34,835 nt of DNA from SHLQ01 sp964441145 (GTDB lineage Bacteria; Actinomycetota; Acidimicrobiia; Acidimicrobiales; SHLQ01). Within the stretch, counting starts at the first letter, position 1; each line of letters begins with the position of its first letter. The notes below the pieces were generated by a model. It saw only the letters and a list, made by a program, of their open reading frames with translations, did not search any database and had not been told where the DNA came from. This document shows positions 7,724 through 16,635 of the stretch, piece after piece. Where the stretch lies: positions 1-34,835 of the forward strand of contig CAYTUB010000021.1 of assembly GCA_964441145.1 (NCBI GenBank). The letters are read 5' to 3'. A program made the translations under genes and the position numbers.

Positions 7724-8146
7724 TTAGAACGTGGAGTAGACGTAGTCGACCATGGCCTGGATCTCATCGTCGCTCAAACGCGAACCAAACGAGGGCATGC
7801 CGCCTCCGCCGTTCACGATCTGATCGAACGCCTCCTGCATGTCGGGAACGTTCGTATTGATATCGATGAGGTCGGGACCGCGTGTACCGATGCCGTCGAT
7901 GCCGTGGCATCGAGAACAATTCGACTCGTACAACTCCTGCCCATTGATGGGTGTCGCTTCGACCGGTTCTTCGACGACCTCTTCTTCAACCGGTTCCTCA
8001 ACAACCTCGGCCTCGGTAGTGGGCGTAGTTTCTGCCGTTGTCTCCGGCGGGGTGTCATCGGCCGTAGAGGTTTCGTCGGTGCCGCCGCATGCGGTAGCCA
8101 ATAGTGCCAGCAGGGCGCAGATCGCAACGAGCTTTTTCCTGGTCAT
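7724..8146 (-). CDS. Lipoprotein c-type cytochrome
   Basis: This is a 140-residue membrane-anchored monohaem cytochrome c. The signal peptide ends in a lipobox LLATAC, so the protein is tethered outside the membrane. It continues with a low-complexity Glu/Pro/Thr/Val linker of about 50 residues. The C-terminal domain has CSRCHG for covalent haem attachment, a GPDLIDI loop, and MPSFGSRLSDDEIQAMVDYV carrying the probable Met axial ligand. ATG 8146 is chosen because GGAGAA lies just upstream and the signal peptide starts there; the frame stays open to 8227. It probably shuttles electrons to or from a membrane complex. Confidence 0.88.
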   Translation of the reverse strand: MTRKKLVAICALLALLATACGGTDETSTADDTPPETTAETTPTTEAEVVEEPVEEEVVEEPVEATPINGQELYESNCSRCHGIDGIGTRGPDLIDINTNVPDMQEAFDQIVNGGGGMPSFGSRLSDDEIQAMVDYVYSTF

Positions 8147-8248
8147 CGAAGTTCTCCAAAGGTGAATCGGTCGCGCGCCCATCACTCGAGCACGACTCCA
8201 AGGTTGATTGACATTATCGTGCACCACCGGCGAGAGCGCGCGGCATCT

Positions 8249-8701
8249 TTAAAATCCGCCCCAAACGCTGCTAGCTCCCTCGTGGCCAGTGCGTATTACC
8301 CAGATCATCGACAGGATCGCGAACGCGATGGCGCCCACACTTGAGAGCAATGTGGCCGGGTTGCGCGGGCTGTCGGCTTGGCGTCGACCGAGGGCGACCA
8401 TCACAACGAGCGCAACGGTCAGCCCAAGGACAAACAAGCGCAGCGTCTCGCCGAGCTCTCGGTGGGTTCCGATGATCTCGTCGCCGAACTGAAACTCATC
8501 TGCGAGAGCTTGACCGCTGGCGGCAGCAAAGAACGTCGCAATGGTTGTGACGATTCCGAGGAGTACAGCGGCGATGCCGTAGCGCTCTCGAAACGATGGC
8601 ACGAATGCCATGACCAGACCAATGATGCACAGGGTCGGTATCGCCACGATTGGGAAGTGGATCAGTAGCGGGTGGGCGGGAAGGTCGAACAGACGCAACA
8701 T
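8249..8701 (-). CDS. DUF2231-type integral membrane protein
   Basis: This 150-residue protein has four predicted membrane helices. Its N-terminal LPAHPLLIHFPIVAIP is the hallmark of the DUF2231 family, whose conserved histidines suggest metal or haem binding; the biochemical role is not established. ATG 8701 starts the family motif closely, while an upstream ATG at 8746 adds 15 residues of no known match. It lies 102 nt upstream of the cytochrome c gene on the same strand, so a shared redox function is plausible but inferred. Confidence 0.75.
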   Translation of the reverse strand: MLRLFDLPAHPLLIHFPIVAIPTLCIIGLVMAFVPSFRERYGIAAVLLGIVTTIATFFAAASGQALADEFQFGDEIIGTHRELGETLRLFVLGLTVALVVMVALGRRQADSPRNPATLLSSVGAIAFAILSMIWVIRTGHEGASSVWGGF

Positions 8702-8812
8702 GTGCCGAACTTTAGCCCCGCCAACCCGTGAGATGTAAGGGGACATGTGAAGCTTCGCGAAACGGGCAAAACGGAAGAAATCTGGCCGATTCGATTCGGG
8801 TTAACGTATGTC

Positions 8813-10282
8813 ATGCCTCGATCTTTACGTCTTACTCGTGCTGCGGCGGTCGCCGGTATTACCCTCGCCGCCGCTTCTTGTTCCTCCGATGGCGATACGA
8901 ATGCCGCACCCGCTGGGGGCGACGATGTTGCTCCTGCAGTGTTCGACATTGATGCGCTTCCCGACGGCCCGCCCGCATCTATCGACCCCGCCACGATTCC
9001 GCGCGGAGAATTTGTCGACTTTGGTACGGCGCCCGAGGTGCCGGATGGTCCATTGGCTCCCGAGACCGCTGCGGCGATCGAGCAATTGTTCGGCACACGT
9101 ATCGACGGCTTCTTCGGACCTGAAGACAACGAGGCACTCGAGACGCTGGGCAACTCAGAGGACCCCCGCGTTACATGGCTCCTCGCCGACCTTCTACGAA
9201 TTGCTCAGGACCCGGCGCTGGTTAACCAGATCAGCGATGCCGCAACCAACCTCACCGGGGCGGAGTTCGGGAGCAGTTTCTCGATCTGGAACCAGCTAAC
9301 GAATTCGCTGATTGCCTGGGATATTCCGGCACCTCCCGACTACCTCGCAGCGAAGCGCAACATCTACACCGCGATCGAGCCGGCATGGGAAGCGCTCATG
9401 ACCGATAATTCCAACGTTGATTGGCGCATTGTGTCCTGGGGTGGCGTGCTTATCGATGACCGGCCTTTCGACACAACCGACGATCCGTGCAACTGCATTC
9501 CTGCCGCGGACAATCCTCAAGTCCAAACAGCCGCGGAAGCAGATTGGCTCACCGACGACGCTGTCATCTTTGGTGTCGTGATCAACGGCGAAGCCCGCGC
9601 GTATCCACGTCAGATCATGGAAGTTCGCGAAATGGTCAACGACACGTTGGGCGGTCGCGACTTTGCTATGCCGTACTGCACGCTGTGCGGCTCAGCCCAG
9701 GTGTGGTTCACCGACGACGTTCCCGAAGGTGTGGAGCGTCCCGTACTGCGAACGTCAGGACTGCTCTCGCGTTCGAACAAGGTCATGTACGACCTCACCT
9801 CGCAGTCGATCTTCGACACGTTCCTTGGCACCGCAGACAGCGGTGCGCTCCAAGAAGTAGGCGTCACTCTCACCGGTCATACGGTCGTGACCTCTACGTG
9901 GGGTGCGTGGGTTGAACAGAACCCTGACACCACCGTCTTGATCGAAGAGCTCGCGCTCGGTCGAAACTTCGACTTCCGCGATAACCGCGATTCCGACGGA
10001 CCGATTTTCCCTATTGGTGATGTCGATCCTCGTCTCGCTGTCCAAGAGGACGTTCTGGGCGTAATTCAAGAGAACGGTGCAGCACTCGCAATTCACGTCG
10101 ACTCCGCTACCGCCGCACTCGAGCGCGGCGAAGTCGTAGAGATCGACGGTATTCGAGTGATTCAGGCTGGTGACGGTGTCCGAGCGATCGATGCTGAAGG
10201 CAACGAGATCGTCGCCCATCAGGCCTTCTGGTTTGCCTGGTCACAGTTCTACCCAAGCACCGAGCTTTGGCCGAACGTCTAA
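8813..10282 (+). CDS. DUF3179-domain lipoprotein
   Basis: This is a 489-residue exported protein. The signal peptide is followed by lipobox AAASC (Cys near residue 22) and an Asp/Ala-rich segment. The C-terminal two thirds is a DUF3179 domain: VFGVVINGEARAYPRQIM, VNDTLGGRDFAMPYCTLCGSAQVWF with its paired cysteines, SGLLSRSNKVMYD and LTGHTVVTSTWGAWVEQNPD are characteristic. The family function is unknown; the CxxC and acidic residues suggest a metal or redox site. ATG 8813 is chosen because it begins the signal peptide; the frame is open from 8747. It is divergent from the DUF2231 gene and its end overlaps the next convergent gene by 4 nt. Confidence 0.82.
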   Translation: MPRSLRLTRAAAVAGITLAAASCSSDGDTNAAPAGGDDVAPAVFDIDALPDGPPASIDPATIPRGEFVDFGTAPEVPDGPLAPETAAAIEQLFGTRIDGFFGPEDNEALETLGNSEDPRVTWLLADLLRIAQDPALVNQISDAATNLTGAEFGSSFSIWNQLTNSLIAWDIPAPPDYLAAKRNIYTAIEPAWEALMTDNSNVDWRIVSWGGVLIDDRPFDTTDDPCNCIPAADNPQVQTAAEADWLTDDAVIFGVVINGEARAYPRQIMEVREMVNDTLGGRDFAMPYCTLCGSAQVWFTDDVPEGVERPVLRTSGLLSRSNKVMYDLTSQSIFDTFLGTADSGALQEVGVTLTGHTVVTSTWGAWVEQNPDTTVLIEELALGRNFDFRDNRDSDGPIFPIGDVDPRLAVQEDVLGVIQENGAALAIHVDSATAALERGEVVEIDGIRVIQAGDGVRAIDAEGNEIVAHQAFWFAWSQFYPSTELWPNV

Positions 10283-11148
10283 CTCGGACGGGTCTCTCGG
10301 GCGAACGACAGCGACATCAGGACGGTGACCGAACCGGTCTCCGGGTCGATTTCGATGCCGCCGTCTTGAACCCGAATCAGTACTGCGTCATCTAGGAAGC
10401 TGGCGTCTCGGGGCCGGTTGGTTGTTCGCAGAACAATTCGATGAGCCGCCTCAGGCGACGATAGATGGACGACTGGCACGTCGTCCTCGTTGACGGCGAT
10501 GACCGTCGTATCCGCGGCAGCCGTGAAGAGCACCTCGGTTGTTGATCTCGGACCGAGGTTCACCTGCGGTCGATCTCGATCGACCTTGAATCCACTCGAC
10601 TCTATGGCAGAGCCGTCGGGTGCGAGTCGGGCTGGGCCAAGGCGGAAAGTGGCGGCAATGAGGTCTCCTTGCTGGAACTCCCATGTGCCCACCATCAAGA
10701 TGTCGTCGCCCTGTTCGAACAGTCCAAAGACTCGAACGTTCGGGTTCGACAGCAAGTCATCGCGCTCCCAGCGCACACCGTCGGGTGAGCGGACTACGTC
10801 GCCGTCGTTCGTCCAGCCAAAGTGGCGTGAGTCCGTAGTGAGCAGTCGGCCTGCGATGTTGCCCGGTGGTACCGGCGTCCCGCCCAGCGTTGGGTTGGGC
10901 GTGGCAGTAGTAGGCGTTGGTTGATCGAGCGCAACTACCGGCGCACTGTCGGTCGCCGCGGGTTGGGTATCTCCACGACCGTTCGCCCAGAGGACGAAAA
11001 CTCCAGACACGATGACTAGCCCTGCGACGACTGCCGCGATGCGCCCCCTCGGGGTATTGGGTGGGGGCTCGGGTGTTTCGCCCGCTAGTGGCGATCCCTC
11101 GACATATTGGATTCGAACCGAGCTGGCGGTCGTGTCGGAATTCGCCAC
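10279..11148 (-). CDS. Membrane-anchored protein of unknown function
   Basis: This protein of about 289 residues is not recognised. After about 35 polar residues there is one membrane segment (RIAAVVAGLVIVSGVFVLW), then a Pro/Thr/Ala-rich spacer and an extracytoplasmic beta-rich domain of about 190 residues. That domain holds repeats resembling a sialidase/BNR-like surface: TNDGDVVRSPDGVRWERDD and a later matching strand set. GTG 11148 overlaps the region just after the pirin stop (TGAGGTG), suggesting coupling; ATG 11193 is the alternative. The W-x-N-D-G/S-x-D-G pattern hints at a propeller-like or photosynthesis-BNR type fold, but this is only a guess. Confidence 0.65.
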   Translation of the reverse strand: MANSDTTASSVRIQYVEGSPLAGETPEPPPNTPRGRIAAVVAGLVIVSGVFVLWANGRGDTQPAATDSAPVVALDQPTPTTATPNPTLGGTPVPPGNIAGRLLTTDSRHFGWTNDGDVVRSPDGVRWERDDLLSNPNVRVFGLFEQGDDILMVGTWEFQQGDLIAATFRLGPARLAPDGSAIESSGFKVDRDRPQVNLGPRSTTEVLFTAAADTTVIAVNEDDVPVVHLSSPEAAHRIVLRTTNRPRDASFLDDAVLIRVQDGGIEIDPETGSVTVLMSLSFARETRPS

Positions 11149-11149
11149 C

Positions 11150-12187
11150 TCATTCCCACTGCTTTGGTGGGGTGTCCTTCGTCCCGTCGGCATGGATGGC
11201 GAACCGGTCATCATGAGCGGCGTGAGTGGGATCGTCAGATTCCCACGGCCATCCGCCGAACTGCGTTCGCTGGTAGTCCTCAAAGGCTTGCTGGATCTCG
11301 GTACGGGTGTTCATGACGAACGGGCCATATTGCGCAACGGGCTCCCCAATAGGAGACCCTTGGAGCACCAGGCACTCGATATCCTCGTCGCCGGCCACGA
11401 TCTCGACATCGACATCGGGTGTGAGCTGGACTCCGGTATCGACGCCATAGGTGCTGTGGTCAGCGCCAATGGTCATGCCGCTTCCTTCGAAGAGGTACAG
11501 CATTCGAGTAGCCCCAGATCCGGTTGCCGGGAGTGTCCATGTGGTGTTGGCCGGGAGCGTGACGTGGAACATCCCTATTTGTGCCTCTCGCCGAGCCGCC
11601 CACGAGTTCGGTGGTGGGCTCGGGGGTACGACGTCGCCGAGCTCGCCGATGATCACGGTGACCGTACCGCCACCGTCGAGGTCGATCTTTGGGATGTCCT
11701 CCGACCAGAACATGGTGAAGTACGCCTCGACCATCTTGTCTGCGGCCGGGAGGTTGAGCCAGATTTGGAAGAGCTCGGTTGGATTGCCCGCCTCGGTATT
11801 GACGAGTGGAAACATTTCGCTGTGGACGACGCCACCTCCCGCTGTCATCCACTGCACATCGCCGCGGCCAAAGCGGGCTGTTGCGCCCATCGAGTCGGAA
11901 TGGTCGATGAGACCATGTCGGCAGTAGGTGATGGTCTCAAATCCGCGGTGTGGATGTTGAGGGAATCCAGGGACACTCGAGCCGTGGTACATGCTCCAGC
12001 CGTCTTTCCCGGAAAAGTCGCTGCCGATCGCTCGTCCGCCAAGCGATCCCACCGGCGCCAGCGATCCGTCACCTTCTGGATAGTCATCGTCGTGATGCGC
12101 GCAGAAAAGGAATGGATCGAGGGTCGGCCATTGCGGCCCAAGCGGTACAGATGTGACAACGGGGGAACCGGGAGTGGAAGCTTCCAT
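11150..12187 (-). CDS. Pirin family bicupin protein
   Basis: This 345-residue bicupin matches the pirin family. The N-terminal cupin holds the metal ligands with correct spacing: H78 and H80 in PQHPHRGFET, then H122 and E124 in GGGVVHSE. The C-terminal half is a second cupin without the His set. Prokaryotic pirins bind Fe(II); some have quercetinase activity and others modulate metabolic enzymes, so the role here is open. It is longer than the usual 230-300 residues because of a loop with Pro/Ser runs (VVPPSPPPNS) and a C-terminal extension. It is translationally close to the downstream membrane protein. Confidence 0.88.
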   Translation of the reverse strand: MEASTPGSPVVTSVPLGPQWPTLDPFLFCAHHDDDYPEGDGSLAPVGSLGGRAIGSDFSGKDGWSMYHGSSVPGFPQHPHRGFETITYCRHGLIDHSDSMGATARFGRGDVQWMTAGGGVVHSEMFPLVNTEAGNPTELFQIWLNLPAADKMVEAYFTMFWSEDIPKIDLDGGGTVTVIIGELGDVVPPSPPPNSWAARREAQIGMFHVTLPANTTWTLPATGSGATRMLYLFEGSGMTIGADHSTYGVDTGVQLTPDVDVEIVAGDEDIECLVLQGSPIGEPVAQYGPFVMNTRTEIQQAFEDYQRTQFGGWPWESDDPTHAAHDDRFAIHADGTKDTPPKQWE

Positions 12188-12272
12188 ACAGTTCAGTCAA
12201 TCAGTATTGGGGTAGATCTGTCGGTCTAGGTCGATTGGCTCATGTCGTTGCCCGAGCTGTCGATAGGCACCG

Positions 12273-12644
12273 GTGAGACTATTCCGGCGAAACGACGATC
12301 AGCAACGAGAAGCTGTAGGGGCCCGTGCGGCCGCGCCCATCGACACCTTCTCGACCACCATCGACATCGAGATTCGAGAGATCGATTCCTCCGTTGATGA
12401 GAGCCACGAGGAGCTCGACACGATCGAGAAACGTCTTGTGGAGCTTCGGAACAAGGGCGATCAGCTCAGCCAACTCGAAGTGCCCGAGACTCCGAAGCAG
12501 ACAGGCTCGGTCGACACTCTCGATCTCCGTGCGCTGATGTCGCTACGAGATGAAGAAGACGACGACGAGTTTGGCAAGCGGTTCAAGGAATTCGCAGACG
12601 CTGAAACCGACAAGAAGTCCCGGAGCTGGTTCGAGCACGGCTAA
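12273..12644 (+). CDS. Small charged coiled-coil protein, unknown
   Basis: This 123-residue, GTG-started, very acidic and charged protein has no membrane segment. Residues 30-70 look like a coiled coil (IREIDSSVDESHEELDTIEK and following heptads). The tail is DDEFGKRFKEFADAETDKK, again helical. I do not recognise a family. It sits in tandem with the next small helical protein, 42 nt away, so the two may act together. The reading frame looks real from its codon use and its divergence from the pirin gene. Confidence 0.6.
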   Translation: MRLFRRNDDQQREAVGARAAAPIDTFSTTIDIEIREIDSSVDESHEELDTIEKRLVELRNKGDQLSQLEVPETPKQTGSVDTLDLRALMSLRDEEDDDEFGKRFKEFADAETDKKSRSWFEHG

Positions 12645-12686
12645 GTTCAGTACACGGCGACTCTCTCCCCTGAAGGGTGGATCACT

Positions 12687-13076
12687 ATGTCAGATGTACA
12701 GGACGCGTGGCGCGAGGTAGCAAGCAAGGCTGAAGCGCTTGGGTTGAAACTCAAGCTGCACCTCGAACAAGAACAAGACGCAGAATCCGAACGCGTCGCC
12801 GGAGATACCAAGGCAATGGTCGATGAGCTAGGTCAAAAGCTCACCGATGCCTTCGATTCTTTGGGCAACGCAGCCAAGGACCCGGCAGTTCACGAAGACG
12901 TGAAGGACATCGGCAATACGTTGCGCGATGCCCTGCTCTCCACCTTCTCCACCGTTGGCGCCGAGGTCAACACCCGTACCAAGCGAGGCGATGGGGCGAC
13001 TGACGCGTCCTCGCGGGAAGCATCTCCCGAAGCCGACTCTGGCGCTGGCGATGAAGGTGACGGCGGCGACGCCTAG
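12687..13076 (+). CDS. Small helical acidic protein, unknown
   Basis: This is a 129-residue protein preceded by a good ribosome-binding site (GAAGGGTGG, 8-10 nt upstream of ATG). Residues 1-90 are predicted amphipathic helix (EVASKAEALGLKLKLHLEQE, then VDELGQKLTDAFDSLGNAAK). The last 35 residues are an Asp/Glu/Gly/Ala/Ser-rich disordered tail. The helices resemble small actinobacterial proteins of unknown function and also apolipoprotein-like stress proteins. No function can be assigned. It is co-directional with the preceding small gene. Confidence 0.65.
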   Translation: MSDVQDAWREVASKAEALGLKLKLHLEQEQDAESERVAGDTKAMVDELGQKLTDAFDSLGNAAKDPAVHEDVKDIGNTLRDALLSTFSTVGAEVNTRTKRGDGATDASSREASPEADSGAGDEGDGGDA

Positions 13077-13084
13077 CCGATGCT

Positions 13085-14044
13085 TCAGGCTTTGCCTGTG
13101 GGTATGACCTCATAGCCCGGTTCCTCAGGTTCATCATCGGTGATCTCTTCAGGGAACCCGGGGGCGAGCACATCAATCCCGGTTGACTCTTCGAGACGCT
13201 TGATGATGTTCGGCGAGAGTTCGTTTTCGCCGTACCGGGCGATTCCGTCGTTCAAGATGTCGATCATGAGGGGGCTCACCTCGAGTCGAACATCGTGACG
13301 ATCGGCGATCTCTTGGAACAGCCCGATGTCCTTCTTGACCAGGCCCATCGTGAAGTTGATGTCGCGGCTCCCGTTCAATATCACTTGGCCTTCGGTCTCA
13401 TGGACGAACGAGTTGCCGCTACTAATGGCGATGGCTTCGTAGGTGGTGTTGAGGTCCATCCCAGCAGCGGCCATCGTGGTGAGCGCTTCGGACACCGTCA
13501 GCAAGTTGGCTGTAGCGAGGTAGTTCGTCATCACCTTCAGGGTCGAGGCTGATCCGAGCTCTCCGGTGTGCAGCACTCGGCGGCCCAATGTGGTGAGCAC
13601 AGGCAAGACCTTCTCGAACGTCGAACGCTCACAGCCCGCGAAGATCGCAATATTGCCGGTAGCGGCTCGGTGACATCCACCCGATACGGGACAGTCGACG
13701 GGTTCTGCCCCGGTGGCTTTCACCAATGCACCCAAACGAGCGACTTCGGTCGCGTCCGTGGTGGACATCTCCATCCAAACCTTGCCCGGACCAAGACCAG
13801 CGAGAAGACCGTCTTCCTCTTCAACGATGGCCGCACAAATCTGAGGCGACGGCAGACAGGTAATGACGATGTCGCAATCTTCGGCCATCTGCCTTGGCGA
13901 CTCGCCAAAGGATGCTCCTGCGTCAAGGAGCGGCTGTGCAGCCGCCTCGTCGAGATCACGAACGGTCACGTCATGACCGTTTCTCACGAGCGAACCTGCG
14001 AGCTTCGCGCCGACATTGCCGAGACCGATGAATCCGATTTTCAT
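13085..14044 (-). CDS. NAD(P)-dependent beta-hydroxyacid dehydrogenase (HIBADH family)
   Basis: This 319-residue enzyme oxidises a beta-hydroxy acid such as 3-hydroxyisobutyrate or tartronate semialdehyde with NAD(P). The N-terminal Rossmann motif GFIGLGNVG (5-12) is present, the substrate-binding segment DCPVSGGCHRAATG follows at 117-130, and the catalytic lysine lies in LKVMTNYLAT (K170). Length matches the family, with an acidic C-terminal extension (EEITDDEPEEPGYE) of about 25 residues that is not usual. It converges with the upstream small-protein pair (8 nt apart) and is divergent from the helicase gene. Confidence 0.88.
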   Translation of the reverse strand: MKIGFIGLGNVGAKLAGSLVRNGHDVTVRDLDEAAAQPLLDAGASFGESPRQMAEDCDIVITCLPSPQICAAIVEEEDGLLAGLGPGKVWMEMSTTDATEVARLGALVKATGAEPVDCPVSGGCHRAATGNIAIFAGCERSTFEKVLPVLTTLGRRVLHTGELGSASTLKVMTNYLATANLLTVSEALTTMAAAGMDLNTTYEAIAISSGNSFVHETEGQVILNGSRDINFTMGLVKKDIGLFQEIADRHDVRLEVSPLMIDILNDGIARYGENELSPNIIKRLEESTGIDVLAPGFPEEITDDEPEEPGYEVIPTGKA

Positions 14045-14076
14045 GTCGAGAGCATGCCACGGCCTCGTATCTGCGT

Positions 14077-15783
14077 GTGGGTTCGATTATTCGACTTGCC
14101 CAGATGCGCATCAAATGGCCTGAGGCATGGTTGGCTGGGTGGGTGAACGATCCGCTCCTGATTGGAGACCTCGACGACGATGCGTTGACCGAGCTTGATC
14201 GCGAACGCGGAGCCATCCGCCAAATCAGAGATGTGCACCGCGCTCATGTGGAGCGGGCGCGCAGCTACGCCACGGGGCTTGCCGATGAGGCGTCGTTTCT
14301 TTCTGAGGAAGGACCTCGTGAGACCGAGGCTGAACTTGGAGACGAAGACTCCGAAGCAGCCGTAGAAGCCGCGACCGCTCGGGCGGCATCAGCACGTGCC
14401 CTTCTCGCATGGAAGCGGGTCCGAGAACTTGAGTCAGCCGGCGACGCCTTGGCCTTTGGGCGTCTTGATCGATTGGTGCACGGCATTGAGTACATCGGCC
14501 GCATGAGCGTGATCGATGGCGATGACGTCTTTCTAATCGATTGGCGTGCGCCGGCCGCTGAGGCCTTCTACCGAGCGACGCCACTCGAGCCAATGGATGT
14601 GTCTCATAGACGTCACCTGCATTACACCGATGGTGAGCTGACCAATTACAGCGACGAGATCTTCGACACCGACAAGATCGGGAACCACCAAGCCCTTCGC
14701 GGCGAAGCAGCGCTGCTGGCAACCCTGGCTCAGCGCAACGATGGGCGTATGCAGTCGGTCGTTGCGACGATCCAGTCAGAACAAGACGCCGTCATCCGTT
14801 CGTCTGCGAAGGGACCCTTGCTCGTGCAGGGAGGCCCCGGGACGGGCAAGACGGTGGTCGCGCTCCATCGAGCCGCCTACCTGCTGTACGCCGACCGTGC
14901 CGCGTTGGCCGAAACCGGCGTCTTGATCGTTGGGCCAAGTACCGAGTTCCTCACCTATATCTCCGACGTCTTGCCGTCGCTTGGCGAGAGCGGGGTTGTG
15001 TCGGTCACGCCGGACCGCCTCTTTCCCGGTGTGCTCACAGATCCTGACGAATCGGGAGAAGTCGCAGAGGTCAAGGGGAGTGCGGCAATGGCTGGTCTCT
15101 TGGCGCACGCGGTGCAACGCCGTCAACGACTCCCCACTGAAGGTCTCGTCACCTTCTATGGCAGCCGTCGTGTGGTCGTGTCCGTCGATGAGTTGCGCCC
15201 CTATTTCGCGTTGGCCCAACGCCAGTCGACACACAACGCAGGTGCTGGGCGGTTGCGTGGCCTTGTTCTCGATCGGCTTGTAACCGAGTTGCACGAGCCA
15301 GGCTTTGAAGGTCGGGCCGACATTCGAAACGACCTATCGGTGTCGCCTGAAGTCGTGCGTTTCTGCGAGAAGCATTGGCCGGTGCTGACCCCCGAACAGA
15401 TGCTGAACGATCTCCTCGGGTCGCCGAACCTGCTGCGAGCGTCATGCGATGCTGCGGGCCTCGACGAGCATGCCGGCGCGCTTCTCGCCCGCCCACGCGT
15501 GTCGGAGCGTGAGCTTTGGCGCCGACGGTGGTTCGCGAGCGATGTTCCGTTGCTTGACGAGTTGCTCTGGTTGTTGGGCGACCCCGAAGAGGCCGTGGGC
15601 GTGGAAACCGACATGGAGCATCAGTTCGCCGATGAGGAAGACGTCTTTGAAATCGATGAGAAGCGCGGCGACGACGAAGACGACTTCATCGATGAAGATG
15701 CTCTCGACCCAGAACCAGGACCCGTTGAAGTAGAGAGCTTCGATGCGTGGCGCGAAGGCGACGATGACGAGGGCGAGGGCTGA
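14077..15783 (+). CDS. helD: HelD-like UvrD-superfamily helicase, N-terminal half (Walker A part)
   Basis: This 568-residue half of a HelD-type SF1 ATPase has an N-terminal helical arm (LDRERGAIRQIRDVHRAHVE), which in HelD enters the RNA polymerase secondary channel. It is followed by FLIDWRAPAAEAFYRATP and the Walker A motif GGPGTGKTVVALHRAAYLLY near residues 252-268. The Walker B and later helicase motifs are absent here; they are on the next ORF. The C-terminus is a strongly acidic linker (DDEDDFIDEDALDPE...). The stop TGA at 15781-15783 overlaps the ATG of the next ORF. HelD proteins of actinobacteria remove stalled or inactive RNA polymerase from DNA. The start is uncertain: GTG 14077 or ATG 14104. 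Confidence 0.8.
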   Translation: MGSIIRLAQMRIKWPEAWLAGWVNDPLLIGDLDDDALTELDRERGAIRQIRDVHRAHVERARSYATGLADEASFLSEEGPRETEAELGDEDSEAAVEAATARAASARALLAWKRVRELESAGDALAFGRLDRLVHGIEYIGRMSVIDGDDVFLIDWRAPAAEAFYRATPLEPMDVSHRRHLHYTDGELTNYSDEIFDTDKIGNHQALRGEAALLATLAQRNDGRMQSVVATIQSEQDAVIRSSAKGPLLVQGGPGTGKTVVALHRAAYLLYADRAALAETGVLIVGPSTEFLTYISDVLPSLGESGVVSVTPDRLFPGVLTDPDESGEVAEVKGSAAMAGLLAHAVQRRQRLPTEGLVTFYGSRRVVVSVDELRPYFALAQRQSTHNAGAGRLRGLVLDRLVTELHEPGFEGRADIRNDLSVSPEVVRFCEKHWPVLTPEQMLNDLLGSPNLLRASCDAAGLDEHAGALLARPRVSERELWRRRWFASDVPLLDELLWLLGDPEEAVGVETDMEHQFADEEDVFEIDEKRGDDEDDFIDEDALDPEPGPVEVESFDAWREGDDDEGEG

Positions 15784-16610
15784 TGGGCATCGACAACGAG
15801 ACGACCGGTTCGGAACTGAAGAAGGAAATGCATCTGAGCTATCCGGTGTCAGATGAGATGACCGGTGAAGTGGTGACGGACCCCGACGGGTTCCCGATCG
15901 CCGAACTCGAGAGCGACGACTATCTCGAACTCGCCAACACGATGACCATCGAGGAGCGTTCTCGTGGTGAGCGTGCGTGGCGGTTCGGACATGTCATCGT
16001 CGACGAAGCCCAAGACCTCACACCGATGCAATGGCGAATGATTGGGCGCAGGGCGCGCGGGAAGTCGATGACGATCGTCGGTGACGTGGCGCAGCGAACC
16101 GTGGGGGAGACAGCGACATGGGACCAGTTGCTGCCCGACGAGCTTGGCGAGGTCCGGCGCTTCGATCTGTCGACGAATTATCGATCGCCCGACGAGATCA
16201 CACCGTGGGCATCAGCGGTGCTCGATGAAATCGATCCGACACTCACCCAGCCGCTCGCGATCCGGTCGTCGGGCCACCCGGTGAGCGTTGTGCAGGTAGA
16301 GGAGAAGGCCGAGCTAGCTAGCGAGGCCATCAGGCTGGCGCTGAACTACGCCCGAGAACTCGACGGTGGTCACGTGGCCGTTCTCTCGATGGACCCCGTT
16401 GAGCTCGATCATGAACGTATTCAGGTGTTGACCCCAGGTCAGTCAAAGGGGATGGAATTCGATGCCGTAATCGTCGTCGACCCGTCAGTGATTCTGGAAC
16501 AAAGCCACGGTCTCGGTCTTCTGTACGTAGCGCTCACTCGCAGCACGGACCACCTGACGGTGCTCCACCACGGTGAGCTCCCCGCAGTGATCTCAGAGAT
16601 ACACCGTTAG
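15783..16610 (+). CDS. HelD-like helicase, C-terminal half (Walker B to motif VI)
   Basis: This 275-residue ORF completes the preceding helicase. It carries Walker B HVIVDEAQDLTPMQW (about 70-84), motif III-like GDVAQRT, motif IV-like STNYRSPDEI, motif V-like TPGQSKGMEFDAVIVVDP, and motif VI GLLYVALTRSTDHLTV with its arginine finger. There is no Walker A, so ATP hydrolysis would require assembly with the N-terminal half. The first 60 residues resemble a linker and include TIEERSRGERAWRFGH, the usual lead-in to the DEAQ box. It begins in the -1 frame relative to the first ORF, with overlap TGATG. It could be a real two-subunit protein, a frameshifted gene, or a sequence error. Confidence 0.75.
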   Translation: MGIDNETTGSELKKEMHLSYPVSDEMTGEVVTDPDGFPIAELESDDYLELANTMTIEERSRGERAWRFGHVIVDEAQDLTPMQWRMIGRRARGKSMTIVGDVAQRTVGETATWDQLLPDELGEVRRFDLSTNYRSPDEITPWASAVLDEIDPTLTQPLAIRSSGHPVSVVQVEEKAELASEAIRLALNYARELDGGHVAVLSMDPVELDHERIQVLTPGQSKGMEFDAVIVVDPSVILEQSHGLGLLYVALTRSTDHLTVLHHGELPAVISEIHR

Positions 16611-16635
16611 GGACTGTCTCTAACTGTCCCAGTCG

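Noticed and set aside
11012..12229. 405-residue plus-strand ORF
   Set aside because: It is antisense to the pirin gene, which has intact metal-ligand spacing.
16610..16630. GGGAC...GTCCC inverted repeat between the helicase and the crotonase
   Set aside because: It is only 5 bp with an 11-nt spacer and no U-tract, so too weak to call a terminator.
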